This document shows, piece by piece, positions 12,150 through 23,151 of a DNA stretch of 64,000 nt; positions within the stretch are counted from its first letter, which is position 1; each line of letters starts with the position of its first letter. The stretch covers positions 42,711,920 to 42,775,919 of the forward strand of contig OW386285.2 of NCBI GenBank assembly GCA_936432065.2, given 5' to 3'. A program made the position numbers and the translations under genes. The notes beneath the pieces are model-generated. The model had not been told where the DNA came from. It ran no database searches and saw only the letters and a program-made list of their open reading frames with translations. Source of the stretch: Rutpela maculata (Eukaryota > Arthropoda > Insecta > Coleoptera > Cerambycidae).

Positions 12150-12930
12150 GCCCGATCCATGGGGACAATTCTGGCTGCTGGTTTCCGGGTCTTCTTCCGC
12201 GTAGACTTGGTTGAGTGCTTGACGTTTCGACCATCCAGCTCTGCTGGACTATTTATACAGTTTATCAGGAGGCGTGTTGTGGATCATTGCTCATGCGGAA
12301 CATTGACTTCCACGTTATTGGTAGTTGTAGTCCGGTGTCCGGTGTCACGGTTATAGTTATTCGGATGTTTATTTATTTCAATGTCTTCTCTGTATCTTCT
12401 TGGCAAATAATTCTTGGTGTTGGCTAATTTCTTTGTTATGTCGAATTTTATCAAATGGCCGGTTTCTTCTGAATGTTCGGCAACTGCTGATTTTGTAGAA
12501 TTTCCCTTCTTTGTATTTCTAATGTGTTCTCTGAATCTGGTTTTTATACGTCGTTTGGTCTCTCCGATGTAATCTTATCCGCAGGAACATGGGATGCTAT
12601 ATACTCCTGGTGTTTCTAGTTCTTCTGGACCTTGGTGTTTGGGAAAATGTTGTACCACCTTTTGTTTTGCATTATATATTACTTTGACGTTCTTTTTCTC
12701 CAAAACTCTCCCGATTCTGTCCGTACATCCTTGTTTATACGGTAGGTGAGTTGTTGCCGTGTATTTCTTTTCTTCTTTTTCTTCTTCTGTTCTGGTTGTA
12801 TCTTGTCTCTTTGTTGCTCACTTCGCTTCAGAAGAAGACCACGACAAGATGGTCAAAACGTCAAGCACTCAACCAAGTCTACGCGGAAGAAGACCCGGAA
12901 ACCAGCAGCCAGATCACCAGCTCCGCGAAA
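12150..12930 (-). mobile_element. Penelope-like retroelement remnant
   Basis: The minus strand encodes the C-terminal GIY-YIG region of a Penelope-like element (12740-12200). About 70 bp beyond it (12155-12228, containing gctgctggtttccgggtctt) recurs as an inverted copy at about 12850-12925. Penelope-like elements often carry rearranged terminal repeats in direct or inverted arrangement, which explains the inverted pair. The reverse transcriptase is absent, so this is a truncated copy. Confidence 0.75.
12200..12740 (-). pseudogene. Penelope-like GIY-YIG endonuclease fragment
   Basis: Translation in one minus-strand frame gives LPYKQGCTDRIGRVL, then LETPGVYSIPCSCG, a TAA stop where the family has one residue, then DYIGETKRRIKTRFREHI, STKSAVAEHSEETGH and LPRRYREDIEINKHPNNYN. 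This is the GIY-YIG single-strand endonuclease of Penelope-like elements, in which the cysteines of C-x-C, the YIG tripeptide, the arginine of the R-x-x-E-H helix and the downstream A-x-H-x-x-x-x-G-H motif are characteristic. Except for the stop in the YIG loop the domain is well kept, so the insertion may not be very old. The enzyme nicks DNA to prime reverse transcription. Confidence 0.8.
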
Positions 12931-14295
12931 GCCTTAGCACCAACATAAAATTTTTTTTTAATAAAACAATGTTTTTGTAATATACATGAATTTTTAAATT
13001 TTAATGGCACTTTTTATTGTGTATACGTTTTTATGTATGTATATTTTTAAATATTCTCAAATTAGTTATGCTGTTTTACAAATTACACAGACCCATAAAA
13101 AAAAAATTCTTGGAACTGCTGTCGAGACAACGGTATCCCTATGTAATTTTCGATGCTGAATCCGAATCCGAGGTCAAAAAAAAATCAATCCCTAGCTCTA
13201 AAAACACTCCCTAAACATGGTAGAAATGACGAATAGTCTTAAATCTCAATAAACCGAATTAAATATAAACATTCAAAGTATGTAACGCATAAACACAGAG
13301 TTAACACTACTTTCCATTGAAAATCACCCCCATGAGTGGGTGAAACAGGAAAATTTAAAAAATGCAGTGATTGTAAAAAAAGCTTACGATGGTCAGTTTT
13401 TTTTGGAAAGAGTGAGTAACTGCATTAGTTCCGATACGATGCGCAAAATCTACCCCCATAGAGTGGCGGAAACCATCTCTAGATTAAAACTGCAAGGAAA
13501 ATCGGGGGGAAAAAAGGTAATAACAGAAACAATGAACGCCCCAATAAAGAGTCCAACTTGACGTATACTTAATCCGCATTCAACACTCGTATGCGGTTGT
13601 CAATGCGCTACCTACCGGCTGGTCAAAAAACTATATATTCAGAAAATTATATAGATGTTTTTTCTGAATTTTTAGACATTCTTTTTAGAGGCCATATATT
13701 GGAGGACATTTTTTTAGAACGTAGGTTTTACATGTATTTTACAATAGTATTAGGAAAAAATTTTTTTTATCTTCATTTGAACCGTTTTTTGAAATTTGTT
13801 ACAATGATAGTTACACATAAACAAATTCAAACAACTGTAGATTTTTCATCAAACCAAAAACGACAAACGAGTCATGAAAACAGATGAAATATCTACTTGC
13901 ATCTGGGGCCGAGATATGTCAGTTTTTGCATCTCAGTTACTTTTTCTTCAATAGCTAGTAGAAAACAATTCAGAGGCACAATTGTTAAAATATAGTGTAC
14001 AGAGGCCTGAAAGTCAGGTCTTTAGATAAATAAATAAATAAATAAATAAATAAACACTTTATTTGCCCAACAGGTACAACCCAATTACAGGGCAAAAGTT
14101 ATATTCAAAGTTTAATCAACAAAAATTATCAATTAATTTAAGTTAAAGATTTGTATGATTTTTTTTTTAGAAAGGAAAGTAGAACAAAATGAAACTTAAA
14201 AATAAAAGCTAATTGTAGAAAAACATATCTATATCTACACATTAATTGTATACTTAAACACACATATACTTATAATTTCTTAGTGGAAAAAAAAC

Positions 14296-15837
14296 TTATA
14301 TACTAAAAATCTGTCTTGCACAATTTATCACTTCATTTTGAGAACACGTGTTTATATCACAAAATTCACTTATTTTATTATAGTAATTACACATACAGTG
14401 TACAGGTGATTTTAACATCACATTTGTATTAGAACTTTCACAATAAAACATTATATTTCGACGAGAATGCAACCTTGGAACGTAAATATTTAACTGAAAA
14501 AGAATTTCTGGGCAGTCAATTTTATTACGAATGGTTTTATATAAGAATACCAAAAAATAACAAATTCTTCTAAATTCGAGGCTCTCAAAATTAAATGTGC
14601 TTAATAAATAATTGTTGTTCACACCTCTTTCCGGATACTGTCCTGTTGATTTGAATGTAATAAATTTTAAAAACTTTCTCTGAATTTGCTCTAAACTGTT
14701 TTTGTGAGTTTGATAATGTGGATTCCAAACTATTGCTCCGTATTCAAGTTTTGATCTTACATATGAGTAGTACAATAATTTTAATGCCTCCAGATTGGTA
14801 AATGATTTGCAATTTCTCAAAATGAAACCAAGCATTCTAATTGCTTCATTACATTTGATTCTAGTATGTTCTCCAAAACTCAGTTCCGTGTCGAAGTAAA
14901 TACCCAAATCTTTAATCAATGTATCACGCTCTAGTATCGTTTCATCTATAGAATAATTGTAATTAAACCAGTTTTTCTTTTTCGTATATGATATAACTTT
15001 ACATTTTCCGACATTCAGATCTAGTTTATTAAGAGGACACCACTGACTGACTTTGTCAAGTTCCTTTTGAAGTACTCTGCAGTCATCTTCAGATTTTATT
15101 CTTTTAAAAAGTTTTAAATCATCTGCATATATTAGTTTTTCACATTCTAAAGTTTCGCATAGATCGTTAATAAATAATAGAAACAGCAAGGGTCCAAGAT
15201 TACTACCCTGCGGTACTCCAGATGTAGATGCATATATAGATGATTTAGAACCGTTATAGAATACAAACTGATATCTATTTTCTAGATATGGTCCAAAGAA
15301 CAATAACAGTTGGGTATTAAAACCAAAATTCTCCAATTTGTTTAGTAATGTTTTATGGTCAATTCTATCGAAAGCCTTAGAAAAATCTGTATACAACACA
15401 TCCACTTGTCCTTGCGCATCTAAGGAATTTGACACATATTGAGTGAAAACTACTAAATTTGTAACGGTTGATCTGTTAGTCATAAAACCATGTTGATATG
15501 GTGATATAATTGTTTTGGTAGACGAGTAGATGTGGTTATACAAAATCATCTCAAAAACCTTCGCGAAGTTATTCAGAATAGAAATTTGTCTGTAATTGTT
15601 TACATTAGCTGGATCTCCCGCTTTAAAAATTGTCATTTTGTTCTTTAATTTCTTTATAGCCTCTTCAATTTCTGTTAATGATATATGTGTGATATTAATG
15701 TTCTCAAAGAGGTTCTTCTTTCCAGTGTTGTTAATATTGATATTGTCATGTGGCTTTGAGAATACTGAGCTGAAGAATTTACTAAATATGTCAACAATTT
15801 CTTCAGAAGTTTCATAGGTTTTATCCATATATGTCAT
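14296..15837 (-). pseudogene. CR1-type reverse transcriptase (ORF2 C-terminal part)
   Basis: 513 codons open. Key motifs are YTDFSKAFDRIDHKTLL (motif A, catalytic D), SGVPQGSNLGPLLFLLFIND (motif B), LIYADDLKLF (motif C, Y-A-D-D) and, near the C-terminus, YSYVRSKLEYGAIVWNP and SLEQIQRKFLKF, typical of CR1-like elements. An in-frame gap is clear near residue 70: KLKNKM is followed directly by TIFKAGDPANVNNYR, whereas family members have roughly 50 residues (the PDGIP...PL..IFN region) between these points. The copy could not make an active RT even though the frame stays open. A one-base shift at 15840-15850 separates it from the endonuclease frame. Confidence 0.85.
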
Positions 15838-15838
15838 T

Positions 15839-16970
15839 TTACCTGGAATCCGTGTGTTTTCTCTTTGAATGTACGAACGACCAAAATTTTTTTGAGTCTG
15901 TAGATATATAATTCTGGGTTTTAACTAGATAGCTATCATATGCTTTGTCTATTTGTTGCTTGATTAACGATCGAAATTCTTTGAATTTATTTAAGTGATA
16001 CTGGTTGTTCGTTTTTTTATAACTGCGATGATGTCTATTCTTTTCTTTAATATTACTGATAATTTCTTCTGTATACCACTCTGGATAAGATCTTTTATAA
16101 TATTTGTATTCTGGGACGCAATCATCTAGTATGTTATATAATTTATCATAGAATTCCTTAGTTGCTATATCAACATTTGGAAAATTTTGCAAATAATACC
16201 AATCCGTGTTCTCGAGAGCACTGTAGAGAGCTGGATAGTTCGCCTTTTTAAAATTATATGTTTTCTCTGCTTTTTTTGCCAGAAAGTTATTGCATTTTAT
16301 TGAAACGTTTAATGTAACAAAAAGTGCCGGGTGAAAAATATCCTCATTCACAAGCGGTGCATTGTCGTGTAAAATTTCACAATCAAGATTAGAAAAGATA
16401 AGATCTAGTAAACGACCTCTATTGTTAATTATATTATTTTGTTGTTGTATATTAAGGAATGAAATAAAATTATTAATTATTATAGATTTTCTATCATTAA
16501 TATCATTGTCAACATACTGTGGTACATTGAAATCTCCAAAGATAAGTATATGCTTTCCCAATATAAAATCTATTTGTTCAAGACACTCAAGAAATGATTC
16601 ATAATTTTCTATACTAGTGTTTGGTGGAATATATATTACAAAAACATATACTACAGTGAAATTAAAATAACATTTACAGCACAGGATATCAATGCTTATA
16701 AAATTATTAAAGATACTTGGTAACGTAATTTTTTCTGACCTTATTTCACTTTTGCAAGCTAATAACACTCCACCTCCTGTTGTTTGTTCTGTTAAATGAA
16801 GTTTTCTATCACTCCTGTGCACAGTATATTGTTCAGGAAATAGTTCAGTACTTAACACATCTTCTTTAAGCCATGTTTCGGTTAAAGCGATCAGGTTAAA
16901 TTCGGCTTGAGAAACTGAAGCGTAAAATTGTTTAATTTTGCTATTAAGACCTCTTCCATTTCGATAACTT
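15839..16970 (-). pseudogene. CR1-type APE endonuclease (ORF2 N-terminal part)
   Basis: The frame is open from about 16970 with RNGRGLNSKIKQFY and NLIALTETWLKEDVL (the TETWL motif carries the catalytic E). It continues with TGGGVLLACKSEI, HILIFGDFNVPQY (G-D-F-N), RGRLLDLIFSN and the final IFHPALFVTL, which corresponds to the usual S-D-H-x-P motif with D replaced. It ends WSFVHSKRKH and then a stop created by a one-base frameshift, after which IPGKMTYMDK resumes in the RT frame. A second shift lies at the very start, between an ATG-AAG and the YRNGRG segment. The domain nicks target DNA to prime reverse transcription. Confidence 0.85.
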
Positions 16971-17001
16971 CATACTAAATGGTGTATACTGTTGGGCTTT
17001 T

Positions 17002-17772
17002 CTAGTTTAAATGATTTTGATGAACACTGGTCATTGGCATTATTTTTGGTACATTATTTATATATTTTATAGTTTTAGTTCTATCGCCATTTGCTTCTAA
17101 TTGTCTAAGTTCATCTTGCAATTTTCTTAAATATTCCCGTTGCATTGGTGTCTGATCATTATTTACTTTTATACCAGAGTTGTTATTTTTCTTGTTTTTT
17201 AAAATTTGTATGACATCGTGTGAGCTTTTTAATATAACTTTTATTGGCCTTTTCTTATTATTTGTTGGTTTTCCTAAGCGATATGCATTAATATTGGCTA
17301 CATCTATTCCATTGACATTCAAGGATTGAATGTACTGCCTGACCGTATTCTCATCCTGAACTCGCCTTTCCAAGCTTGTTTCTTTTGTCGACTCATCGAC
17401 ATTGTATATAATAATATTTTTTTCACGTCTCTGGCGCTCTTGCAATTCGGATATCAAATCTTCAGTTGGATTAATCTGTTTCGGGCCATTCAGATTCGAA
17501 GTATTTTGCGCCAACGTGTCACTGAGTTCCCTAACTTTAGCCTCTAGTGACGCCACTTTATCAATGATATCACCTAATTGACTCACCTGCGTTTTTAGGT
17601 TATTGCAGTGTGTGCAATAAAAACTGATTTTGCGATCCTTTGCTTTTAAACACTGTATTTCATTTCTTGTTAGTCCACTACAGGTTGAATGCACCACATC
17701 TTTGCAAAAATCGCAGGTTATTTCCCTTTCAGAGTTTGCTTCCATGGAACACACTGGACATTTACTATGCAT
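17002..17772 (-). CDS. CR1-type ORF1 protein with PHD finger
   Basis: 256 codons, apparently intact. Residues 5-58 form a PHD-type zinc finger: CPVC, CDFC, VHSTCSGLT and FYCTHC supply the Cys4-His-Cys3 ligands. Residues 60-95 are a heptad-like coiled coil (VSQLGDIIDKVASLEAKVREL). After a basic QERQRREKNIIIYNVDES segment comes a domain with AYRLGKP and RPIKVILKSSHDV, resembling the RNA-binding domain of LINE ORF1 proteins. It would bind the element RNA and form the ribonucleoprotein. It is encoded just upstream of ORF2, about 30 bp away. It is the only ORF of this element without a visible break. Confidence 0.85.
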   Translation of the reverse strand: MHSKCPVCSMEANSEREITCDFCKDVVHSTCSGLTRNEIQCLKAKDRKISFYCTHCNNLKTQVSQLGDIIDKVASLEAKVRELSDTLAQNTSNLNGPKQINPTEDLISELQERQRREKNIIIYNVDESTKETSLERRVQDENTVRQYIQSLNVNGIDVANINAYRLGKPTNNKKRPIKVILKSSHDVIQILKNKKNNNSGIKVNNDQTPMQREYLRKLQDELRQLEANGDRTKTIKYINNVPKIMPMTSVHQNHLN

Positions 17773-17825
17773 AATTACCCAGTTGATACGCTCCTGTCTT
17801 GATAGATATTATGTTCGAGATTGAT

Positions 17826-18070
17826 ATTGGAGGTGGATGAAGTAAAAAGAATTTTTGAGGCCTTTCGTTCTTGTACACACCAAATCACAATTTTATTTTT
17901 CTCACCCCCTTTAATAGCGAGGTGGGGGGGGGGTGGTCACGGGGGTGGTTAATGCCAAAAAATTTTTTGGGGCTTTAGCTTCTCTTATATATACTAAATA
18001 CCAATTTTAAGGACTCTTGCTTGCTTGGTTTACCTATTCTTCACATTATTAACCTCCCCGCCGGCAAAAA
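17826..18070 (+). repeat. MITE family M copy, truncated at both ends
   Basis: Shares with the 35.7 kb copy gaggtggatgaagtaaaaa, the gttcttgtacacac block, the G-rich gggtggttaatgccaaaa and agcttctcttatata, ending near tttacctatt. Its 5' part is cut off where the CR1-type element begins, and its 3' half is missing. Confidence 0.65.
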
Positions 18071-19489
18071 TGGAGAAGTTACTGCCATTGGTCTAAAATC
18101 GAAAACTGAGATAAGTTCATATTCGTTTTGAGTTCCTGGAATATGAAAAAGTGGTTTTTAAAAAGTATCTGTGCGTATGCATGTGTGTATATATGAATGT
18201 ATGTGGATGTGATGGCGCCGAAACTAGAGAACTGATTCTGATAAAATTTGATATGACGGTAATATTTATATCATACATGAGCTGATAAAGTTTTGATGCA
18301 GATCAGATAACGTTTAGTGCCCCTTTGGCACATAGACTTTCTTATTTTCCAACATAATGTCGATCTTTTATTGTACCATTGGAAAATAAATGTTAATCTG
18401 ATTTCAATGATATGTCATTTCGTTCTTCTTCCGTGAAATGGAATTGCCCAAGTCCTGCGACCGTATGTCGTTAAGTATAAACTCTAGCACCCACGGAACT
18501 GAGGTCTGCACCGCATAGCTTAGCGGTAACGAGCTCGGCTATTTACTAAATGACCGAATTTTCGCAAATATTTAGAGTGGAGGTTTCAGCCGATTTCATA
18601 GCTGTCCATTTTTTTAGGCTGAAAATGTAATAGTAGCTTAGCTCTAGGCCAAAAAAGTTCTGTGTGCGTAGTTTGTAGTTCTGTGAGTTAATACCAATAT
18701 ACACCGAATATTATAAAAGTGAGTCAATTTTTGCGTTGAATTTAAATAAATACCAGTCAGTTTGTCATAAAATTGTTTATTTAAACAGGTTAATTGAATT
18801 TAAAAACGAAGTATATAAAACGTATTGCAAGGTTACTAATTTATAGAAAGTACTATGAGCTATATATTTCCAGAAAAATAAATAATTAGTTTACATAAGA
18901 ACCTATTATATTGTATATTATGTATGAAATGAACAGATTAATTAATCCACGCTAATTAGGTCGCAAATAGGCATATAGAAGAAAAAAATTTATATTTTAG
19001 GGATATATTCTCGACAAGGGTAGAAATAAGTATCTGAAGAGTTTCGACATGCTCGATGGCTACCTCGTCCTTTTCAAGCGAAAAACCACCCCCAACGGGA
19101 ATTCGGCCCTGGTTTCATCTTATAATAAGATTGTGCAGGAACAACAATAGTGTGAATTGAATTTTCTATAAAAAAATAAGTCAGTACGCATTTCTTATCA
19201 GTTTTCTTATCAGTTTTTGTGTAATCGACATCTACGCTGGACCGAGAGCTGGCAGTAAAAATAACTTCCTCATAAGTTACCAAAGGTTTGAACTGACACG
19301 TCGGTACTCCTTTAGGTTGTAATTTTAAAACCGCCCGTCTGCCGGGCGTAATTGGTCGCTTTATTAGATTTTTTTTTTTTTTTTTTAATTGAAAATAGCT
19401 CATTACTACCCAATTATTACCAACATAAATGTTGTGTGAAAATGGCCTAATCTTAACTAAATTGAAATCGTCGCTGTCAATTACGTCAA

Positions 19490-19925
19490 AAAAAAAAAGC
19501 GCCGTCAACTTCCTCACAGGTTATCGCCGTTATTTTTGTATCAAAATATTACTAAATATGTTAGTAACCAAAGTTGAAAAAGAAACCTTTGGCAGACGGT
19601 CGCATTCAAACCGCAGACGGGGTTTTAAGTTGAAAAGAAAAAAAAAATTGTCTACACTCTAACTGCAAATTTTAGCTTATAAAAGGTACCTATTTGGATT
19701 AAAGATTTGCAAAATTTCTTACAATTGATAATCACTTGTAACTTTTCTTAAGTAAATATTGCATTTTTAAAATAAGCGTTATCTCATATGTCAAAAAACG
19801 CAGTCAACTCCCTCACAAGTTACCTTCAATTTTTTTTTCAATAAATATTTATTATTGTGTAAGTAATAAAGATGTATAAAGAACACTTCGGCAGACGATC
19901 GCATTCAAAGGACAGATGGGAGTAA
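19490..19925 (+). repeat. Direct duplication of a roughly 130-bp unit, 300 bp apart
   Basis: Sequence 19490-19625 (gtcaacttcctcacaggtta ... ggcagacggtcgcattcaaa) recurs in diverged form at 19797-19920 (gtcaactccctcacaagtta ... ggcagacgatcgcattcaaa). Nothing coding is visible. The origin is unknown. Confidence 0.6.
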
Positions 19926-20114
19926 ATTGCTATAAATATATATAGGTACGCGTAATACCTAAATTATTTAAAACGACCTCGGGAGTATAGAGTTCCTTAA
20001 GCAAAAATTTTATGTAAAAAAGAGGCTAGTGATATAATACTTATTAAATATTTATTTAATTTTAAACACCCAATAAAAACAAAAGAAATAGAAGCAAAAA
20101 TAGAAAAAATTCAC

Positions 20115-20998
20115 CTATTCATCTTCATCGCCACTTGTATTGTAAAATACGTCATCTTCATCTATGTTCGGATCTGGGATTTCGCAAATTTCTTCGAGTG
20201 TAGAAGGGGTTTGTGGTCCAATAAACCATTCCACTGGGTATCTTCCATCGATTAAAAGCCAGCAATGTTCTTCAGGATTTAAAATTTGGATTAGCCTCTG
20301 TTGCATAATTATTCCAGATGGCGCAAAATGTACATTTATTAGTACCTTTCGACAAGGTGGCATCAAGCTCCCATCAAAATTTTTAACTTTATCTAATGGA
20401 TTTCTTCTCTGGGATACAGTACCATCATGGTTTCTAAGAAACAAATCTAGCCTTGTTTCATTCACACTATTAGCATTATGCCTACCATACATGCAGCATA
20501 CAAGATGCCTTGAATTTGCTCTTCCGATATATCCTGGGAATGGCCAAAAGAAGCAAAAATTCTTGCAATATTTAGATCTTTCTCAATAATGTTAAAAGGC
20601 TTTATTTTACCTTTTCGGCAAATGATGCTGTATAATCACTGCCTGTTGAAGCGTGATAGGCAGGTAAAGCTTGAGAAAGGATGTCTCCTAAATTTGTGTA
20701 TATATCGTTAACAGAAACGTATCTCAGAGTATTTTTTGACTGAAGTCCAGTTTCTATCCAAATATTCATTCTATTTGTTAGTTTGTGCGTATTTCCCACT
20801 GCTATTATTAATGTATCAGTATCGGAGGCACGTATTACAACATTTATACTTTCTGGTAGTTTAGATATATGAAATATAATTCTATTATTAGCTTCATGAT
20901 GAGTAGGATATAAAACCTCATCAATTTCACAATTCACAAGTCCATTAATCTTATAAAACATGTAACAAATATCTTCACAATTTACTCGAAGAACGATC
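20115..20998 (-). pseudogene. PIN/FEN1-like family, inverted C-terminal copy
   Basis: Minus-strand coding in two blocks. 20998-20602 gives LRVNCEDICYMFY, HHEANNRIIFHISKL (E-A-N where relatives have E-A-D), INVVIRASDTDTLIIAVGN, then DILSQALPAYHASTGSDYT, the G-S-D-Y element. After a small frame slip, 20590-20115 gives ARIFASFG, a VCCMYGRHNANSVNETRLDLF segment and an acidic C-terminus. Its first 250 bp are about 90% identical, in inverted orientation, to the + strand copy at 21875-22130, so a segment was duplicated head to head at about 20998-21031. It preserves the C-terminal part that the + copy has lost. Probably non-functional. The function of the family is not established, and the nuclease fold is my inference. 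Confidence 0.6.
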
Positions 20999-21030
20999 TT
21001 CGCGATAATAGAATTAAAAAGGATAATATT

Positions 21031-22130
21031 TTGATAAAGGAGCTTGTGAGTCAAATTTCCAACACTCTCAATCCCTTTTCAGCTGAAATGTTAAACAATA
21101 ATGAACTTGCTAATCTATCAACTGGAAAAACCGCCAGCGAAGAAACCAAAAATTTTCTTTTAAATATTATTTCTAAAGGAAAAGAACTAAGAGATCAATT
21201 TATTACTGAATACAATGAGGATGCAAATAGGTTTGAAAAACCTATTTCAAAACAAGTAATTCACACATTTGCACCAGAAAATAAATTAAAAATTAAAAGA
21301 AGCGACGGAAAAACAGCCAAAGAGAAAGTTGAAAGAAACCTACTGGGACGACTTTTAGTATTATCGTTTTAACATAAATTTATTAAATGTGTTTTCGTAT
21401 CCTTTGACATCCGTTCCGTTGTCACTGAGTCATCTCGACGGAAGTATCAATAAATCAGATAAATCAAAATTATACAAGTTATTAGAAAATCGTGTATCAA
21501 CTTCTTCAAGTCCAAGTCAAATAGATTGTACGATTTTTGATGGATTCTTTTTTTTGCATCTGTTACGTGATCCTCCTCTTACTTATGGCAGATTGGCTAT
21601 CTACATCCTTAAGAAGTTATGCAGAACATCAAGCAAAAGAATAGACCTAATTTTCGATAAGTGTGTAGTGCCATCGTTAAGAGACATTGAAAGAGACAGA
21701 AGAGCAGGGGTATCAGGAAGGGATAAAATGTTTAATATTATTGGAGAAGAGCAGAAGCGGCCTAACGATTTTTTAAAAACATTGAGAAGTGACTCTTTTA
21801 AAACCGAATTCGTAAAGTTTTTAGTGAAACATTGGAAAACTAGTATTCCTCCAGGTATTTTGGGAGATAGAATTCTTCGAGTAAATTGTGAAGATATTTG
21901 TTACATGTTTTATGAGATTGATGGACTTGTGAATTGTGAAATTGATGAGGGCTTATATTCTAATCATCAAGAAGCTGATAATAGAATTATATTTCATATA
22001 TCTAAACTACCAGAAAGTATAAATGTTGTAATGTGTGCCTCCGATACTGATATATTAATAATAGCAGTGGGAAATACGCACAAACTAACAAATAGTGAAT
22101 ACTTGGATAGAAACTGGACTTCAGTCAAAA
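21031..22130 (+). pseudogene. PIN/FEN1-like family gene, 3'-truncated
   Basis: Two frames join near 21370 across a one-base frameshift in a T run. The first (21031-21370) gives LSTGKTASEETKNFLL and ISKQVIHTFAPENK. The second gives YPLTSVPLSLSHLDGSINK, TIFDGFFFLHLLRDPP, LTYGRLAIYILKKLC, then IDLIFDKCVVPSLRDIERDRR, LGDRILRVNCEDICYM, QEADNRIIFHISKL and MCASDTDILIIAVG. The order IFDG, F-D-K, E-A-D, S-D-T-D suggests a FEN1/PIN-like fold with its acidic metal ligands. The gene is cut short near 22125 where MITE family M begins (the frame drifts into SVKKPLV), so the G-S-D-Y element and C-terminus are lost here and survive only in the inverted copy. No splice sites are obvious. Confidence 0.6.
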
Positions 22131-22397
22131 AACCGCTGGTCAAGGAATCACTACTTCCACATCCAGATTCTCTATCCAAGTCACTCACAACGAAAAAACT
22201 TTGTATGTGGAAATAATTGTTTATGGAACTTTAATAATATATTATTTGAAATCCTCTACCCCAAAAACCCATAAAACGATACCTCACATAGGGTGGTGAT
22301 ATGGGGGTGGTAGTGGAGGTGGATGAAGTAAAAAAATATTTTGAGGTTTCTGGTTCTTGTACATACACTAAATCACATTTCAGTCTTTTACCGTTTT
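22125..22397 (+). repeat. MITE family M copy, 3'-truncated
   Basis: Starts aaccgctggtcaaggaatca, then tacttccacatccag, cattaaaacgatacctcac-like sequence and gaggtggatgaagtaaaaaa. It breaks off near 22397 exactly where LINE RNase H sequence begins. It interrupts the PIN-like + copy. Confidence 0.7.
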
Positions 22398-22830
22398 GGA
22401 ACGTATCTCTACTGCATTCAGAGCTATGAGAGCTGCTTGATTGTCAGTGATGATGCGGATTCTTTTGTCAGTTTATGACCTCCGTATCATTTCTTTTGCA
22501 CAGATTTCTATAGCTTGGAAGACCGTTGCGGTACTGCCCAATTTCAGACTAATATCTGTCCCTGGTTGGTCCCCCGTATAATCTGCTCCAGTACTTCTTG
22601 ACGTTTTTGATCCGTCAGTATACCATAAGGTATCATTTGGATGTCTTCGCAGTTGCCTTGTTCCTTCCTCTTCCCTATCGGGTATATATACCCCGAAGGT
22701 CTTTGTGAAGTTGTGGCTTGTGCTGATTCTATCTGACTGCATATCTAGTAGTCGATTTTTTCCTATTTGTTGGAATATTTCTTAGTATCCTAGTCTTGGA
22801 ATGCATGTAACGTTTATTTTCGGCCTGTAT
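22398..22830 (-). pseudogene. LINE RNase H domain fragment
   Basis: The minus strand encodes WYTDGSKT (first catalytic D), LGSTATVFQAIEICAKEMI (the E of the F-Q-A-E helix is I-E here), then RIRIITDNQAALIAL (the T-D-N-Q-A motif) and VEIRSKTVKD. This is the RNase H domain carried C-terminally by I/R1-type LINEs. The fragment ends abruptly at the MITE on its 3' side. Its last roughly 110 bp are nearly identical to the larger fragment at 44.9-45.1 kb, so both come from one family. Confidence 0.75.
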
Positions 22831-23151
22831 GCCGCTAACAATGCCTCATTCTCCATAACTAAATATAGTTTTTTTATTTAACATGTGTAAATCCATGCCT
22901 GTATTTTCCCACCCCGTAATTCATTTTTGACTGTGAACTAGTGTAATTAAATAAATTAATAGATATCTAACAAGCCACAAGCATATTCGCGCATAAGTTT
23001 TCTTAGGCAAAACGCCTTTTTCAGTTATTAATTGAATATATTATAAAGTTTTTTCTGATTGTGTAATCAATGCAAAGGTAATGGGCGTGTTAAATGTATT
23101 ACAATATATTCGCAGAAACGTTTATGTAATATTATCCATTTATTTTTTCAG

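Larger units (their letters stand above)
14026..17820 (-). mobile_element. CR1-type non-LTR retrotransposon, nearly full length
   Basis: Minus-strand element with ORF1 (17772-17002), ORF2 endonuclease (about 16970-15839), ORF2 reverse transcriptase (15837-14296), a roughly 240-bp 3' UTR containing AATAAA, and a terminal tetranucleotide repeat (taaa on the + strand, 14026-14054). PHD-finger ORF1, APE endonuclease, RT without RNase H and a short simple-repeat tail fit the CR1 clade. Three lesions are visible: a frameshift near the ORF2 start, a frameshift between endonuclease and RT, and an in-frame deletion in the RT. The 5' end abuts a truncated MITE at about 17826. Confidence 0.85.
1238..23151 (+). 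other. Intron between exons A and B (about 21.9 kb)
   Basis: Starts with gt at 1238 and ends with a T-rich tract and ag at 23150-23151. It carries the transposon remnants listed separately. Stretches with no element I can name are 1238-2480, 3190-3760, 6020-6880, 7193-8224, 10786-11810, 12940-14020, 18071-19480 and 22831-23151. These are AT-rich with only scattered short ORFs that look accidental. Confidence 0.75.

Noticed and set aside
11816..12160. Minus-strand ORF of 114 codons starting MDRAGGACTAGEG
   Set aside because: Its start runs into the inverted terminal repeat of the Penelope-like remnant and the rest has no recognisable domain.
12200..12260. Possible hammerhead ribozyme in the Penelope-like end (gtcgaaacgtc next to ctggatgg on the minus strand)
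   Set aside because: Penelope-like elements do carry hammerheads, but the core should read ctga-n-ga. Here the core has an extra base and no proper stem II is visible. The inverted copy at 12850 has gtcaaaac instead. Not strong enough to call.
13340..13887. Two + strand ORFs of 73 and 98 codons
   Set aside because: No family motif and no splice context; composition matches non-coding background.
18505..18580. tRNA-like A-box (cttagcggtaacgagctcgg)
   Set aside because: No B-box or cloverleaf follows within the right distance; at most an old SINE scrap.
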